A DNA stretch of 64,000 nucleotides from Cupriavidus sp. WGlv3 (GTDB lineage Bacteria > Pseudomonadota > Gammaproteobacteria > Burkholderiales > Burkholderiaceae). This document shows, one piece after another, positions 20,910 through 29,753 of the stretch (its first letter is position 1; the number at the start of each line of letters is the position of its first letter). The stretch is taken from contig NZ_JALHRX010000005.1 in NCBI RefSeq assembly GCF_023952475.1, positions 265,611-329,610 of the forward strand, written 5' to 3'. The notes beneath the pieces were generated by a model. It searched no databases, had not been told where the DNA came from, and worked only from the letters and a program-made list of their open reading frames with translations. A program made the position numbers and the translations under genes.

Positions 20910-22469
20910 TCAGTCGAAGCCCAGTTCCTGCAGCTTGCGCGTGATGGTGTTGCGCCCGATCCCGAGCCTTGTCGCAGCTTCGACGCGGCGGCCGCGGGTG
21001 ACGCCCAGCGCGGCTTCCAGCACCGCTTTTTCGAACCGGCGCGTCAGCAGGTCCATCACTTCGGGCTGGCCGGCTTCCAGCATGGCGCGCGCCTCGGCGG
21101 CGAGCAGGCTTTCCCATCCGGCGGCCGCCGATGCCTGCACCGGAGCCTGGGCCACCGCTGCGGCCGGCGCAGCCCGGACCGCCGTGGCCGTATCGGCTTC
21201 GGCCACCGGCACCGCAAACCCGCCATAGTCGGCCAGTTCCTGGGCGCCTTCATACTCGGCCACGCGCGGGTCGGGCGTGCGCTCCGGCCGCGGCGCATTG
21301 ACCGGCTCGCTGGTGCCCGCTTCCAGCATCTCGCGCGGCAGGTCCTTGACCTCGATGGTCTGTGCCGGCGCCATCACGGTGAGCCAGTTGCAGAGGTTTT
21401 CAAGCTGGCGCACGTTGCCCGGGAACGGCAGCGTGCTGACATAGGCCAGCGCCTCGTCCGACATGCGCTTGGGCTCGACGCCGAGTTCCTTGGCGCTCTT
21501 CTGCAGGAAATGGCGCGCCAGCAGCGTGATGTCCTCCGGCCGCTCGCGCAGCGGCGGCAGGCGCAGCCGGATCACGTTCAGGCGGTGGAACAAGTCCTCG
21601 CGGAACAGCCCTTCCTTGACGCGCAGCTCCAGGTTCTGGTGCGTGGCGGCAATCACGCGCACATTGGCACGCAAGGGGTTATGACCGCCGACGCGATAGA
21701 AGTTGCCGTCGGACAGCACGCGCAGCAGCCGCGTCTGCAGGTCGAACGGCATGTCGCCGATTTCGTCGAGAAACAACGTGCCGCCCTCGGCCTGCTCGAA
21801 GCGCCCGCGCCGCATGGTCTGGGCGCCGGTAAAGGCGCCACGCTCGTGGCCGAACAGTTCGGACTCGAGCAGGTCCTTGGGTATCGCCGCGGTATTGAGC
21901 GCGATAAACGGGCCGTTGGCGCGCGGGCTGTGCTTGTGCAGCGCGCGCGCCACCAGTTCCTTGCCGGTACCGGACTCGCCGGTGATCATCACCGTGACGT
22001 TGGATTGCGACAGCCGGCCGATGGCGCGGAACACGTCCTGCATCGCCGGCGCCTGGCCGAGGATCTCGGGCGCGTCGACCAGGCGGTCGTCCATTTCTTC
22101 CTCGCGCAGGCTTTCTTCCAGCGCGCGGCGGATCAGCTCGACCGCCTTGTCGACATCGAAGGGCTTGGCCAGGTATTCGAAGGCGCCGCCCTGGAACGCT
22201 GCTACCGCGCTGTCCAGGTCCGAATATGCCGTCATCACGATGACCGGCAGGCCCGGATGCCGCGCCTTGATCGCCTGCAGCAGGTCCAGGCCCGAACCGC
22301 CGGGCATGCGGATATCCGATATCAGCACCTGCGGCTGGTCTTCCTCGAGCGCGGCCAGCGCGTCCCGCACATTGGTGAAGCTGCGCGAGAGCAGGCTTTC
22401 ACGGGCGAGGGCCTTTTCCAGGACCCAGCGGATTGATTGATCGTCGTCGACTATCCAGATCGGCTTCAT
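20910..22469 (-). CDS. ntrC: Nitrogen regulation response regulator NtrC (sigma-54 activator)
   Basis: NtrC binds enhancer sites under nitrogen limitation and activates sigma-54 promoters such as that of glnA. The 519-residue protein has a receiver domain (phosphorylatable D52 in LISDIRMP, K in AKPFD) and an AAA+ domain with Walker A GESGTGKE, the sigma-54 contact loop GAFTGA, Walker [14 protein letters not shown] and RVGGHNPL. The C-terminal FIS-type helix-turn-helix is [20 protein letters not shown]. An Ala-rich linker near 395-440 makes it longer than the enterobacterial protein (about 470). Start at 22469 ([15 protein letters not shown]). It lies downstream of ntrB. Confidence 0.97.
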   Translation of the reverse strand: MKPIWIVDDDQSIRWVLEKALARESLLSRSFTNVRDALAALEEDQPQVLISDIRMPGGSGLDLLQAIKARHPGLPVIVMTAYSDLDSAVAAFQGGAFEYLAKPFDVDKAVELIRRALEESLREEEMDDRLVDAPEILGQAPAMQDVFRAIGRLSQSNVTVMITGESGTGKELVARALHKHSPRANGPFIALNTAAIPKDLLESELFGHERGAFTGAQTMRRGRFEQAEGGTLFLDEIGDMPFDLQTRLLRVLSDGNFYRVGGHNPLRANVRVIAATHQNLELRVKEGLFREDLFHRLNVIRLRLPPLRERPEDITLLARHFLQKSAKELGVEPKRMSDEALAYVSTLPFPGNVRQLENLCNWLTVMAPAQTIEVKDLPREMLEAGTSEPVNAPRPERTPDPRVAEYEGAQELADYGGFAVPVAEADTATAVRAAPAAAVAQAPVQASAAAGWESLLAAEARAMLEAGQPEVMDLLTRRFEKAVLEAALGVTRGRRVEAATRLGIGRNTITRKLQELGFD

Positions 22470-22554
22470 GTGCGTCGCTTGTCTGCTCGGTGTCAGTTGG
22501 TCTTCCGCATGCCCTGGCCACGTCGGTGCACGCGCTTGCGGACGCCGGCAAAGG

Positions 22555-23733
22555 CTAGTGCAGCGGCAGCAGGATACGGAAGTCGGTACAGCCCGGCCTG
22601 CTCTCGCATTCGATCAAGCCCTCGTGCTGCTGCACGAAGGTTTGAGCGAGTGTGAGACCCAGTCCGCTGCCGCCATCCCTGCCCGATACCAGCGGATAGA
22701 AAATGCGTTCGCGGATGTCTTCGGGGATTCCCGGGCCGTTGTCGATCACATGCAAGTCCAATGCCAGCTTGAACAGGCGCTTGGCGATGGTGACCTGGCG
22801 CGCGATGCGCGTGCGCAGCACGATCTGCGCGTCGCCGCGCGCGATGCGCTCGGCCAGCGCCTGCGCCGCGTTGTGGACGATATTGAGCACGGCCTGGATC
22901 AGCTGCTCCATGTCGCCCTGCAGCTCGGGCAGGCTGGCATCGTAGTCGCGCACGACCTCGAGCCCGTTGGGGAACTCGGCCAGCACCACCGAGCGCACGC
23001 GCTCGAGCACCTCGTGGATATTCAGGCTCGATACGATATGCGGATGCCGGTGCGGCTCCAGCAGCCGGTCCACCAGCGTCTGCAGCCGGTCCGACTCCTT
23101 GATGATGACCTGGGTGTATTCGCGCAGCGAGCGCTCGGGCAGTTCGAACTCCAGCAACTGCGCCGCGCCGCGGATGCCGCCCAGCGGATTCTTGATCTCG
23201 TGGGCGAGGTTGCGGATCAGCTCCTTGTTGGCCGAGGTCAGGTCCAGGATGCGCTCTTCGCGGTCGCTGCGCACCTTCTGTTCGTTGGGCAGGATCTCGA
23301 CCACCACGGTGTCGCCGACCGCCTCGAGCGCGGCGATCACCACGTGCACATGGATTGGTTCCTGCAGCGGCGGATGCAGGATCAGGTCCTGGCGGCGCAC
23401 GTCGAACTGCCGCGTGACCACGGTGTCGAGCATGTTGTGCAGCTCGTCCGATTTGCCGAACAGGTCGGGCAGCGTCAGCTCGACCATGCCCTTGCGCGAT
23501 ACGCCGAAGGTGGCCTCGGCGGCCGGATTCGCGTAGACCACGCGCAGCCCCGGCTGGCGCACCAGCAGCACCGGGTTGGCGACCACGTCGAGGCCGGCAT
23601 GGAACGCCGCCGCGCCGATGCTGAGCACGCGCGCGCCGGCCTCGGTCGGGGCCGGGTCCGCCGCACACGGCTGGGCCCGCGCGCCATCGGCACTGCCGGC
23701 CTTGCGTGACACTCCGCGAATCAGGCGACGCAT
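22555..23733 (-). CDS. ntrB: Nitrogen regulation sensor histidine kinase NtrB
   Basis: NtrB phosphorylates NtrC when nitrogen is scarce and, with PII bound, dephosphorylates it. The 392-residue soluble protein has no membrane helix. It has a PAS domain (about 45-140), a dimerisation/phosphoacceptor domain with H178 in NLAHEIKNPLGGIRGAAQLLE, and an ATPase domain with N-box QAVLNIVHNAAQAL, the G1 box VIDNGPGIPE and the G2 box GRDGGSGLGLTLAQTFVQQHEG. The N-terminal 35 residues are low-complexity. It is 4 bp downstream of the DUF4124 gene, so the two are co-transcribed. Confidence 0.96.
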   Translation of the reverse strand: MRRLIRGVSRKAGSADGARAQPCAADPAPTEAGARVLSIGAAAFHAGLDVVANPVLLVRQPGLRVVYANPAAEATFGVSRKGMVELTLPDLFGKSDELHNMLDTVVTRQFDVRRQDLILHPPLQEPIHVHVVIAALEAVGDTVVVEILPNEQKVRSDREERILDLTSANKELIRNLAHEIKNPLGGIRGAAQLLEFELPERSLREYTQVIIKESDRLQTLVDRLLEPHRHPHIVSSLNIHEVLERVRSVVLAEFPNGLEVVRDYDASLPELQGDMEQLIQAVLNIVHNAAQALAERIARGDAQIVLRTRIARQVTIAKRLFKLALDLHVIDNGPGIPEDIRERIFYPLVSGRDGGSGLGLTLAQTFVQQHEGLIECESRPGCTDFRILLPLH

Positions 23734-23737
23734 AAGA

Positions 23738-24283
23738 CTAGTCCTTCAGGTTGCCGAGCTCGCGCCGCAGCGATGCCGCGTTGGCCTCGCTGCGGGCAAT
23801 GTCGTCGCGCAGCGCCGCGGTGCGGTCGAGGTATTTCTGGTAGTTGCGCTCATTGCCCTGGCGCTCCGGCTGGCCGTTGTTGTATTCGGCACGCAGCCCC
23901 TGCAGCTTGGCCTCCTCGGCCTGCAGCTCCTGCGTCAGCACGGTGCGGCGCTCGCTGTCGCGGCTGCGCTGGGTGGCGCTGTCCACCCGCGGGAAACCGG
24001 AGCTGGCGGCGGTCGTTGCGCTGCTGCCCGCACTCTTGGCCGGCGCGGCAATGCGTCCGCCCGGCACGGTCACGACCTCGGGCAGGTTCAGCTTCTTGCA
24101 GCCCTTGCCGGCATTGCCGTTGCGGTACTCCGGCACGCCATTGGGCCCGGTGCAGACATAGACATCCGAGGACTGCGCCAGCGACGGCCCGGCCCACGCG
24201 CCAAACAACAGCACCGGCGCCAGCGCCGCGGCGCTCACCAGAACGGGGAATCGGCGTCGGCTTTGGTGCACGGGACGGGGCAT
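23738..24283 (-). CDS. DUF4124-domain secreted protein, function unknown
   Basis: A 181-residue protein starting MPRPVHQSRRRFPVLVSAAA, with an arginine-rich n-region and a hydrophobic core ending near WAGPSLAQS, a probable Sec (or Tat-like RRR) signal peptide. The mature part opens with the DUF4124-like block SSDVYVCTGPNGVPEYRN with a cysteine and a second cysteine in GKGCKKLNLPEV. The C-terminal half (about 80-180) is charged and probably coiled coil (LTQELQAEEAKLQGLRAEYN). An in-frame ATG at 24328 would add 15 residues; neither start has a good ribosome site. It sits between glnA and ntrB, where it recurs in Burkholderiales, but it has no known role in nitrogen control. Confidence 0.8.
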   Translation of the reverse strand: MPRPVHQSRRRFPVLVSAAALAPVLLFGAWAGPSLAQSSDVYVCTGPNGVPEYRNGNAGKGCKKLNLPEVVTVPGGRIAAPAKSAGSSATTAASSGFPRVDSATQRSRDSERRTVLTQELQAEEAKLQGLRAEYNNGQPERQGNERNYQKYLDRTAALRDDIARSEANAASLRRELGNLKD

Positions 24284-24431
24284 GGCATGAGTCCGGCGGG
24301 CCGTGCGGGAAAAGGCATCCATGGGCATGGCGTCAGGTCAGAACGGGGTGAATCGGGACAGAATCGGATTCCCCATTCTAGCGAGCAAAGCAAAAAGGGA
24401 CAGCCGAAGCCGCCCCCTTGTAGTGCAACTG

Positions 24432-24464
24432 TTGCCCGGTCACAACCTGCGTCATGCCGGGCAA
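24432..24464 (-). other. Stem-loop after glnA
   Basis: TTGCCCGG (24432-24439) pairs with CCGGGCAA (24457-24464) over a 17-nt loop, 7 nt beyond the glnA stop on the minus strand. There is no U-run, so it may attenuate rather than end transcription into the DUF4124-ntrBC genes. Confidence 0.35.
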
Positions 24465-24471
24465 GGGCTGC

Positions 24472-25887
24472 TTACAGCGAGTAGTACATTTCGAACTCGA
24501 CCGGGTGCGTGGTCATGCGGAAACGCGTGACTTCTTCCATCTTCAGTTCGATGTAGGCATCGATCATCGAGTTCGAGAACACGCCGCCACGGGTCAGGAA
24601 CTCGCGGTCGTTGTCCAGGTACTCGAGCGACTGGTCGAGGCTCGAGCAGACGGTCGGGATCTTTGCATCCTCTTCCGGCGGCAGGTCGTACAGGTTCTTG
24701 TCGGCGGCTTCGCCCGGGTGGATCTTGTTCATCACGCCGTCCAGGCCGGCCATCAGCAGCGCCGAGAAGCCCAGGTACGGGTTCATCAGCGGATCCGGGA
24801 AGCGGGTCTCGATACGGCGGCCCTTCGGGTTGGCCACATACGGGATACGGATCGAAGCCGAACGGTTGCGGGCCGAGTAGGCCAGCTTGACCGGCGCCTC
24901 GAAGCCCGGCACCAGGCGCTTGTACGAGTTCGTGCCCGGGTTGGTGATGGCGTTCAGGGCACGGGCGTGCTTGATGATGCCGCCGATGTAGTACAGCGCG
25001 AATTCCGACAGGCCGGCGTAGCCGTTGCCTGCGAACAGGTTCTGGCCGTCCTTCCACACCGACTGATGCACGTGCATGCCCGAGCCGTTGTCGCCGACGA
25101 TGGGCTTCGGCATGAAGGTGGCGGTCTTGCCGTAGGTGTGGGCGACGTTCTGGATCACGTACTTCTGCAGCTGGGTCCAGTCGGCGCGCTGCACCAGCGT
25201 GCTGAACTTGGTGCCGATTTCGTTCTGGCCCTGCCCTGCCACTTCGTGGTGGTGGACTTCAACCGGAATACCCAGCGATTCCAGGATCAGGCACATTTCC
25301 GAACGCATGTCCTGGAAGGTGTCGATCGGGGCAACCGGGAAATAGCCGCCCTTCTTGCCCGGACGGTGGCCGGCGTTGCCGTGCTCGAATTCCTTGGCCG
25401 ACGACCACGGGGCTTCTTCGGAGTGGATCTTGACGAAGCAGCCTTGCATGTCGACGTTCCAGGTCACGCCGTCGAAGATGAAGAACTCGGGCTCCGGACC
25501 GAAGAAGGCGGTGTCGCCCAGGCCGGTGCTCTTCAGGTAGGCTTCGGCGCGCTTGGCGATCGAACGCGGATCGCGGTCATAGCCCTTGCCGTCCGACGGC
25601 TCGATCACGTCGCACGACAGCACCAGCGTCGGTTCTTCGTAGAACGGGTCGATGTGGGCCGTGTTCGAATCCGGCATCAGCAGCATGTCCGAAGCTTCGA
25701 TACCCTTCCAGCCGGCGATCGACGAGCCGTCGAAAGCGTGGCCGCTCTCGAACTTGTCTTCATCGAAGTGCGACACGGGCACGGACACGTGTTGCTCCTT
25801 GCCTTTGGTATCGGTGAAGCGGAAATCGACGAACTTGACGTCGTTTTCCTTCACCAGCTTCATCACGTCTGCAACGCTGTGGGCCAT
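24472..25887 (-). CDS. glnA: Glutamine synthetase, type I
   Basis: Makes glutamine from glutamate, ammonia and ATP; the main ammonium assimilation enzyme. The 471-residue subunit has the beta-grasp region [16 protein letters not shown], the catalytic [10 protein letters not shown] with metal ligands, [20 protein letters not shown], the ATP-binding [21 protein letters not shown], and [10 protein letters not shown]. Tyr400 in NLYDLPPEE is the adenylylation site of GSI-beta enzymes. The start at 25887 ([16 protein letters not shown]) has an AGGAG ribosome site 7 nt upstream; a longer open frame to 26130 runs through the promoter and is not coding. Upstream lie a sigma-54 promoter and NtrC sites. 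Confidence 0.98.
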   Translation of the reverse strand: MAHSVADVMKLVKENDVKFVDFRFTDTKGKEQHVSVPVSHFDEDKFESGHAFDGSSIAGWKGIEASDMLLMPDSNTAHIDPFYEEPTLVLSCDVIEPSDGKGYDRDPRSIAKRAEAYLKSTGLGDTAFFGPEPEFFIFDGVTWNVDMQGCFVKIHSEEAPWSSAKEFEHGNAGHRPGKKGGYFPVAPIDTFQDMRSEMCLILESLGIPVEVHHHEVAGQGQNEIGTKFSTLVQRADWTQLQKYVIQNVAHTYGKTATFMPKPIVGDNGSGMHVHQSVWKDGQNLFAGNGYAGLSEFALYYIGGIIKHARALNAITNPGTNSYKRLVPGFEAPVKLAYSARNRSASIRIPYVANPKGRRIETRFPDPLMNPYLGFSALLMAGLDGVMNKIHPGEAADKNLYDLPPEEDAKIPTVCSSLDQSLEYLDNDREFLTRGGVFSNSMIDAYIELKMEEVTRFRMTTHPVEFEMYYSL

Positions 25888-26007
25888 GCCAATCTCCTGG
25901 GTATTCGGCAAATGTCTGTGAAAGCCAATTCTTGGGACTGTCGCCAGCGGCGCCGCTGCATCGTTGCCGCGCCTGTCTGGCCTCGCCGCGAAAGGACGAC
26001 GGATGTT

Positions 26008-26023
26008 AGCAGAAAGCGTGCCA
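26008..26023 (-). promoter_or_regulatory. Sigma-54 (RpoN) promoter of glnA
   Basis: On the minus strand the sequence is TGGCACGCTTTCTGCT, against the consensus TGGCACG-N4-TTGCW. The invariant GG (-24) and GC (-12) are present with exact spacing, and only one consensus position (the first T of TTGC) differs. The start would be near 25997, giving a leader of about 110 nt before the glnA ATG. Confidence 0.9.
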
Positions 26024-26175
26024 ATCAAACGTCCCACGCGCCGCAGGGCCCGAAAATTGTGCAACTCCGGCGAATCGCGCACCATGCTGGCCGGCAACGA
26101 AATCGCCTTCCAACCGGCGGGGGTGCCCATGTGGCGCTACCGCGACACGCGCAACCTAAGTTGCCAGTGTCATGG

Positions 26176-26192
26176 AACACCATCATGGTGCA
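26176..26192. promoter_or_regulatory. NtrC-type enhancer site 1 upstream of glnA
   Basis: AACACCATCATGGTGCA is a 17-bp dyad matching TGCACCA-N3-TGGTGCA except for the first two bases. It lies about 185 bp upstream of the predicted glnA transcription start, within enhancer range for NtrC. Confidence 0.75.
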
Positions 26193-26205
26193 AACCTCAA
26201 GTGCA

Positions 26206-26222
26206 AGCACCGTCTTAGTGCA
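26206..26222. promoter_or_regulatory. NtrC-type enhancer site 2 upstream of glnA
   Basis: AGCACCGTCTTAGTGCA is a second 17-bp dyad of the same type. Its centre is 30 bp from that of site 1, close to three helical turns, so two NtrC dimers would lie on the same face and could oligomerise, as at glnAp2 of enteric bacteria (about 32 bp). Confidence 0.7.
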
Positions 26223-26371
26223 TCCGCACCAAAATCGATCCACCTCGCCCCGCGGCGGCGCTTTCCGGGCCATCCCGGCCAGCGCAGTCACCGCCCCGCA
26301 AGCGCGGCGCTATAGAATAACGGGTTGCGGCCCCCGCGCCACGAATTCCACCCATTCAATTTGTCACGCCG

Positions 26372-26836
26372 ATGACCACCCGAGACGATCTCCTCCAGGC
26401 CGCCCGCCAGCGCCAGGAACAAAACCAGTTGCCGTACTTCGGCGCGCTGTCGCCGCAGGAAGCCTATGCCCTGCTGCAGAACGATCCTTCCGCCGTGCTG
26501 GTGGACGTGCGCACGCAGGCCGAGCTGGACTGGGTCGGCGGCGTCGACGTGCCCGACGCGCAGTTCGCCCATGTCGAATGGATGTCCTACCCTGGCGGCG
26601 CGCAGAATGCGCGCTTTATCGAAGAACTGCGCGCGCGCGTGCCGTCCGACGTGCCGGTGCTGTTCCTGTGCCGCAGCGCGGCGCGCTCCAAGCATGCGGC
26701 GCGGGTGGCCACCGAAGCCGGCTACCACTTCGCCATGGATGTGCTCGAAGGTTTCGAGGGCAACCGCGACGATCACCACCACCGCAAGACCGTCGAGGGC
26801 TGGTGCGTGCGCGGCCTGCCCTGGCATGGCGCCTGA
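26372..26836 (+). CDS. Rhodanese-like domain protein
   Basis: A 154-residue single-domain sulfurtransferase. The active-site cysteine is C100 in FLCRSAARSKHAA, a six-residue loop of rhodanese type; the CH2A-type motif VLVDVRTQAELDWVGGV (about 42-58) is conserved. There is no signal peptide, so it is cytoplasmic. The YPGGAQNARFIEEL insert is common in betaproteobacterial homologues. The substrate (thiosulfate or a protein persulfide) is not evident. It is divergent from glnA and ends at a terminator shared with the convergent downstream gene. Confidence 0.9.
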   Translation: MTTRDDLLQAARQRQEQNQLPYFGALSPQEAYALLQNDPSAVLVDVRTQAELDWVGGVDVPDAQFAHVEWMSYPGGAQNARFIEELRARVPSDVPVLFLCRSAARSKHAARVATEAGYHFAMDVLEGFEGNRDDHHHRKTVEGWCVRGLPWHGA

Positions 26837-26856
26837 TCCCGCCCGGACCTGACTGC

Positions 26857-26888
26857 AAAGGGGCAGCCAACGCTGCCCCTTTTCTTTG
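26857..26888. terminator. Intrinsic terminator after the rhodanese gene
   Basis: AAAGGGGCAGC (26857-26867) pairs with GCTGCCCCTTT (26872-26882) over a CAAC loop, followed by TCTTT on the plus strand. The A-run on the other side lets it also act on the minus-strand gene ending at 26903. Confidence 0.9.
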
Positions 26889-26902
26889 GCCGGCTGGAAC
26901 GT

Positions 26903-27727
26903 TTAGGCCGGTGCCGCCTGCCGCGGCGGCTGCTCCACGGTCTCGTACCCCATCGTCTGCACGCCTTCGAGCAGCATCGCATAGGCCGGGGCCACCAGCT
27001 CGGCCGGGCCCTTGACGCCCAGGTCGATATGGCGGCGCGCGAAGCGGTCGCCGCGCTGCACGTCGCCGACCGACGGCAGGCTGAACACGCGGATGCCCGG
27101 ATGCGCCGCCTCGACCTTTTCCATCAGCGGGGTCAGCGTCGACTCCGGCGCCTCGAACACGTAGAAGGCCCGTTCCTGCTGCGCGACCTGATAGAACAGG
27201 TGCGCATAGTCGTGGTCCAGCACCCACTCCATCATCGGCCACGCCATCACCGGGAAGCCGGGCATGAAATGATGGTGGCCGACCGAGAAGCCGGGGATGC
27301 GGTTATAGCTGTTGGGGATGATGCGCGCGCCCTCGGGGAACTCGCCCATCTTGAAGCGGTGCTGGTTCTCCGGCAGCGTCAGGTCGCCCTTGGCGGGGTC
27401 GCCGCCGGCGGTCTCGGCGATGCGCAGCGCGATCAGTTCGCGCGCCTCGGGATGCAGCACCAGCGGCACGCCCAGCGCCGCGGCCGCGCACTGGCGCGTG
27501 TGGTCGTCCGGCGTGGCGCCGATGCCGCCGGTGCAGAACACCACGTCGGGGCCGGCCAGCGTGCGCCGCAGCGTGGCGGTGATGCGGGCGCGGTCGTCGC
27601 CGACATACTCGGCCCAGTCCAGCGCCAGGCCGCGCGCACCCAGCAGTTCGATGGTGCGGCGCAGGTGCTTGTCTTCGCGCCGCCCGGACAGAATCTCGTC
27701 GCCAATGACGATCAGGCCGAAACCCAT
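26903..27727 (-). CDS. Molybdopterin-binding (MoaB/Mog-like, CinA N-terminal type) domain protein
   Basis: A 274-residue protein beginning MGFGLIVIGDEILSGRREDK, the nucleotide- or molybdopterin-binding fold start, followed by VVFCTGGIGATPDDHT, the conserved TGG-G-TPDD loop. It resembles the N-terminal domain of CinA/COG1058 proteins but lacks the C-terminal nicotinamide-nucleotide amidase domain. The C-terminal region (about 170-274) is of the kind found in stand-alone COG1058 proteins. The biochemical role of this group is not established. It starts 12 bp after the EI24 gene stop on the same strand. Confidence 0.82.
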   Translation of the reverse strand: MGFGLIVIGDEILSGRREDKHLRRTIELLGARGLALDWAEYVGDDRARITATLRRTLAGPDVVFCTGGIGATPDDHTRQCAAAALGVPLVLHPEARELIALRIAETAGGDPAKGDLTLPENQHRFKMGEFPEGARIIPNSYNRIPGFSVGHHHFMPGFPVMAWPMMEWVLDHDYAHLFYQVAQQERAFYVFEAPESTLTPLMEKVEAAHPGIRVFSLPSVGDVQRGDRFARRHIDLGVKGPAELVAPAYAMLLEGVQTMGYETVEQPPRQAAPA

Positions 27728-27739
27728 ATTGCCCTCGCT

Positions 27740-28627
27740 TCAGGAGTTTTCGATGCGGCGCACGTCGTGCGGCGCCAGGTCGATGACATCGCCGCCCGAC
27801 GACGGCGCGGCAGGCGGCTGGGCCGGCACGGCGGCGCGCTCGGCCCGCAGCTGCGCCAGCGCGCGCAGGCAGAAATGGCCGAACCACAGCGCCGAGAAAA
27901 TAAAGATCAGCACATAGAGCCACAGCGTGCCGGCCAGCACGAACGGGAACAGGAAGATCACCGCCGCCGACGACACCCACAGTATCGTCGGCGCCGAGCC
28001 CAGTAGCCCCACCGCCACCCCGATCACCAGCAGCGGCGTGCGGTGGCGCCGCACCAGGGTCTTGCGTTCTTCGGCGCTGGCGTGGTCCGCCAGCGCGTCA
28101 TACGTCATCACGCGGTAGGTCAGCCAGCCCCACAGCACCGGCGGAATCAGCGCAAAGAACGGCGGGATCAGCCACAACGGCAGCGTCACCAGCACCAGCG
28201 ACAGGAACACCAGGGTACTGCCGAGCGAATGGAACACGCTGCCCAGCACGCTGCCGCCGTGGGCCTTGGCCAGGTCCGGGTAGCCGCGCTCCAGGTGGCG
28301 CACCACCGCCGGCACCGAGAACACGCCGATAAACATCAGCATCGAGGCGATCACCAGCGGGATCGCGAGCGCCGCCACGAACAACGGCGCCACCACGGAG
28401 CGCAACGATTGCAGCCCGAACCAGTCGAGCGCGCTGTAGATCCAGCTGGTCAGGACCGAGGTTTCCAGGAAGCTGCGCGTGGCGCCCATGATGGGGTCCC
28501 AGCCCCACCAGAGCAGCCCGCCCCACAGCAGCGTGGCCAGGACGAAAGGCAGCACGGTCAGCATCAGCATGCGCGGATGCAGCTGGCTGACCAGCGCGCG
28601 GCCAAACGAGCGGAAGATATCGTTCAT
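27740..28627 (-). CDS. EI24/CysZ-like integral membrane protein
   Basis: A 295-residue membrane protein of the EI24 (Pfam) family, which includes the sulfate permease CysZ. At least four hydrophobic stretches are visible: LTVLPFVLATLLWGGLLWWG, VVAPLFVAALAIPLVIASML, STLVFLSLVLVTLPLWLIPP and FLFPFVLAGTLWLYVLIFIF. The conserved RVMTYDALADHASAEER region lies between helices. It is longer than CysZ of enteric bacteria (about 250) and no cys genes are near, so sulfate transport is only one possibility. Start at 28627 (MNDIFRSFGRALVSQLH). Confidence 0.82.
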   Translation of the reverse strand: MNDIFRSFGRALVSQLHPRMLMLTVLPFVLATLLWGGLLWWGWDPIMGATRSFLETSVLTSWIYSALDWFGLQSLRSVVAPLFVAALAIPLVIASMLMFIGVFSVPAVVRHLERGYPDLAKAHGGSVLGSVFHSLGSTLVFLSLVLVTLPLWLIPPFFALIPPVLWGWLTYRVMTYDALADHASAEERKTLVRRHRTPLLVIGVAVGLLGSAPTILWVSSAAVIFLFPFVLAGTLWLYVLIFIFSALWFGHFCLRALAQLRAERAAVPAQPPAAPSSGGDVIDLAPHDVRRIENS

Positions 28628-28778
28628 GCAGTCGAAGGCAAAACAGGAAAAGTCGCGGGGGAACCGGCCAGGTCAGCGGGGTGATGAGCCGGCGGCAACC
28701 CGGAACACTAGCATACGCCGCTTGCCGCCATGGCGCGGCGGCGACCGCCGCGGCTGCAGGATGGCCTCGAATGCGCCG

Positions 28779-29753
28779 TCAGCGCAGCCGCAGCAGCCGC
28801 TTGATGCCGTACCACTGGTGGGCCAGGAAGCCCGCGCCGTAGTCGTGGCCCTTGCCCACCGGCGGCGGCAACTGGTCGCGGATGCCGGTGGGGTGGTAAG
28901 TCTCGGTGAAGACCGCGGTGGCGAACAGCATGTCCCACCACGGGAAAATCACGCCGTAGTTGCAGCCGCCCAGCTTTGCCGGCGCGCCGTCGGCTTCGTG
29001 GCCGATGCCGACCGCGTGGTGGGTGCGGTGAAAGCGCGGCGAAACCAGCAGCCGCTCGCCGATAGCGCCGAAATGCAGCCGCAGGTTGGCATGCTGCAGG
29101 CTCTGCAGCAGCTGCGACAGCGCCACCAGCAGCACGTACTGCGACGGCTCCACGCCCACGCCAAGCGCCACCAGCGCAAACACCAGGTCGCGCAGCATGT
29201 CGTCGAGCAGGTGGTTGCGGTTGTCGCTCCACAGCGTCATCTGGCGCTGGCTGTGGTGCACCGCATGCAGGTGCCACCACCAGCGGAACGAGTGCGACAG
29301 CCGGTGGTACCAGTAATCGAGCAGGTCGAACAGCAGCAGGTAGACAAAGAAGCTGACCAGCGGCACCGAGGTCACGCCCGGCCACCAGTCTTCCACATTG
29401 ATGCGGTGCCAGCCCATCAGCCGCAGGTGGCCTTCGAGCGCGTCGGTCAGCGGCGCCAGCAGGAAGAACATCGCCAGCCGGAACAGGCCGAGGCGGTGGA
29501 TCACGGTGTAGAGGATGTCGGTGCGGATCGCGGCCCGGTCAGCCACGGCCTCGACCGGACGCCACTTCTCCAGCGGCCCGAGGATCAGCGCCATCACCGC
29601 GATCTGCACCAGCCCCACCAGCAGCCATTCGGTGCCGGTGAAGGCCTCCTCGGCATAGCGGCCGAAGCCCAGGTCATAGACCACGGGCAGCACCACGTCC
29701 TGGAACAGCGTGCCTTCGACCTGGCCGATCCAGCCGTTCAGCGTGTCCCACAT
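28779..29753 (-). CDS. Sterol desaturase / fatty acid hydroxylase superfamily protein
   Basis: A 324-residue integral membrane di-iron enzyme. The three histidine clusters that bind the irons are intact: HRLSH (HX3H), HAVHH (HX2HH) and HRTHH (HX2HH), followed by GGCNYGVIFPWWDMLFAT. Several hydrophobic helices precede them (for example LVGLVQIAVMALILG). Family members hydroxylate or desaturate lipids such as fatty acids, carotenoids, sterols or hopanoids; the substrate here is unknown. Its ATG overlaps the stop of the deacetylase gene by one base (TGATG at 29751-29755), which implies translational coupling. Confidence 0.88.
   Translation of the reverse strand: MWDTLNGWIGQVEGTLFQDVVLPVVYDLGFGRYAEEAFTGTEWLLVGLVQIAVMALILGPLEKWRPVEAVADRAAIRTDILYTVIHRLGLFRLAMFFLLAPLTDALEGHLRLMGWHRINVEDWWPGVTSVPLVSFFVYLLLFDLLDYWYHRLSHSFRWWWHLHAVHHSQRQMTLWSDNRNHLLDDMLRDLVFALVALGVGVEPSQYVLLVALSQLLQSLQHANLRLHFGAIGERLLVSPRFHRTHHAVGIGHEADGAPAKLGGCNYGVIFPWWDMLFATAVFTETYHPTGIRDQLPPPVGKGHDYGAGFLAHQWYGIKRLLRLR

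Larger units (their letters stand above)
25888..26371. other. Divergent control region between glnA and the rhodanese gene
   Basis: 484 bp without a gene. It holds the sigma-54 promoter of glnA (26008-26023), two NtrC-like enhancer sites (26176-26192 and 26206-26222) with a further half-site CGCACCA (26225-26231), and near the rhodanese side a -10-like TAGAAT (26313-26318, plus strand). The open reading that extends glnA upstream to 26130 is incidental. Confidence 0.75.

Noticed and set aside
25888..26130. Upstream extension of glnA to 26130
   Set aside because: The extension runs through the sigma-54 promoter and has no conservation with GSI; the ATG at 25887 has a good ribosome site and the standard N-terminus.
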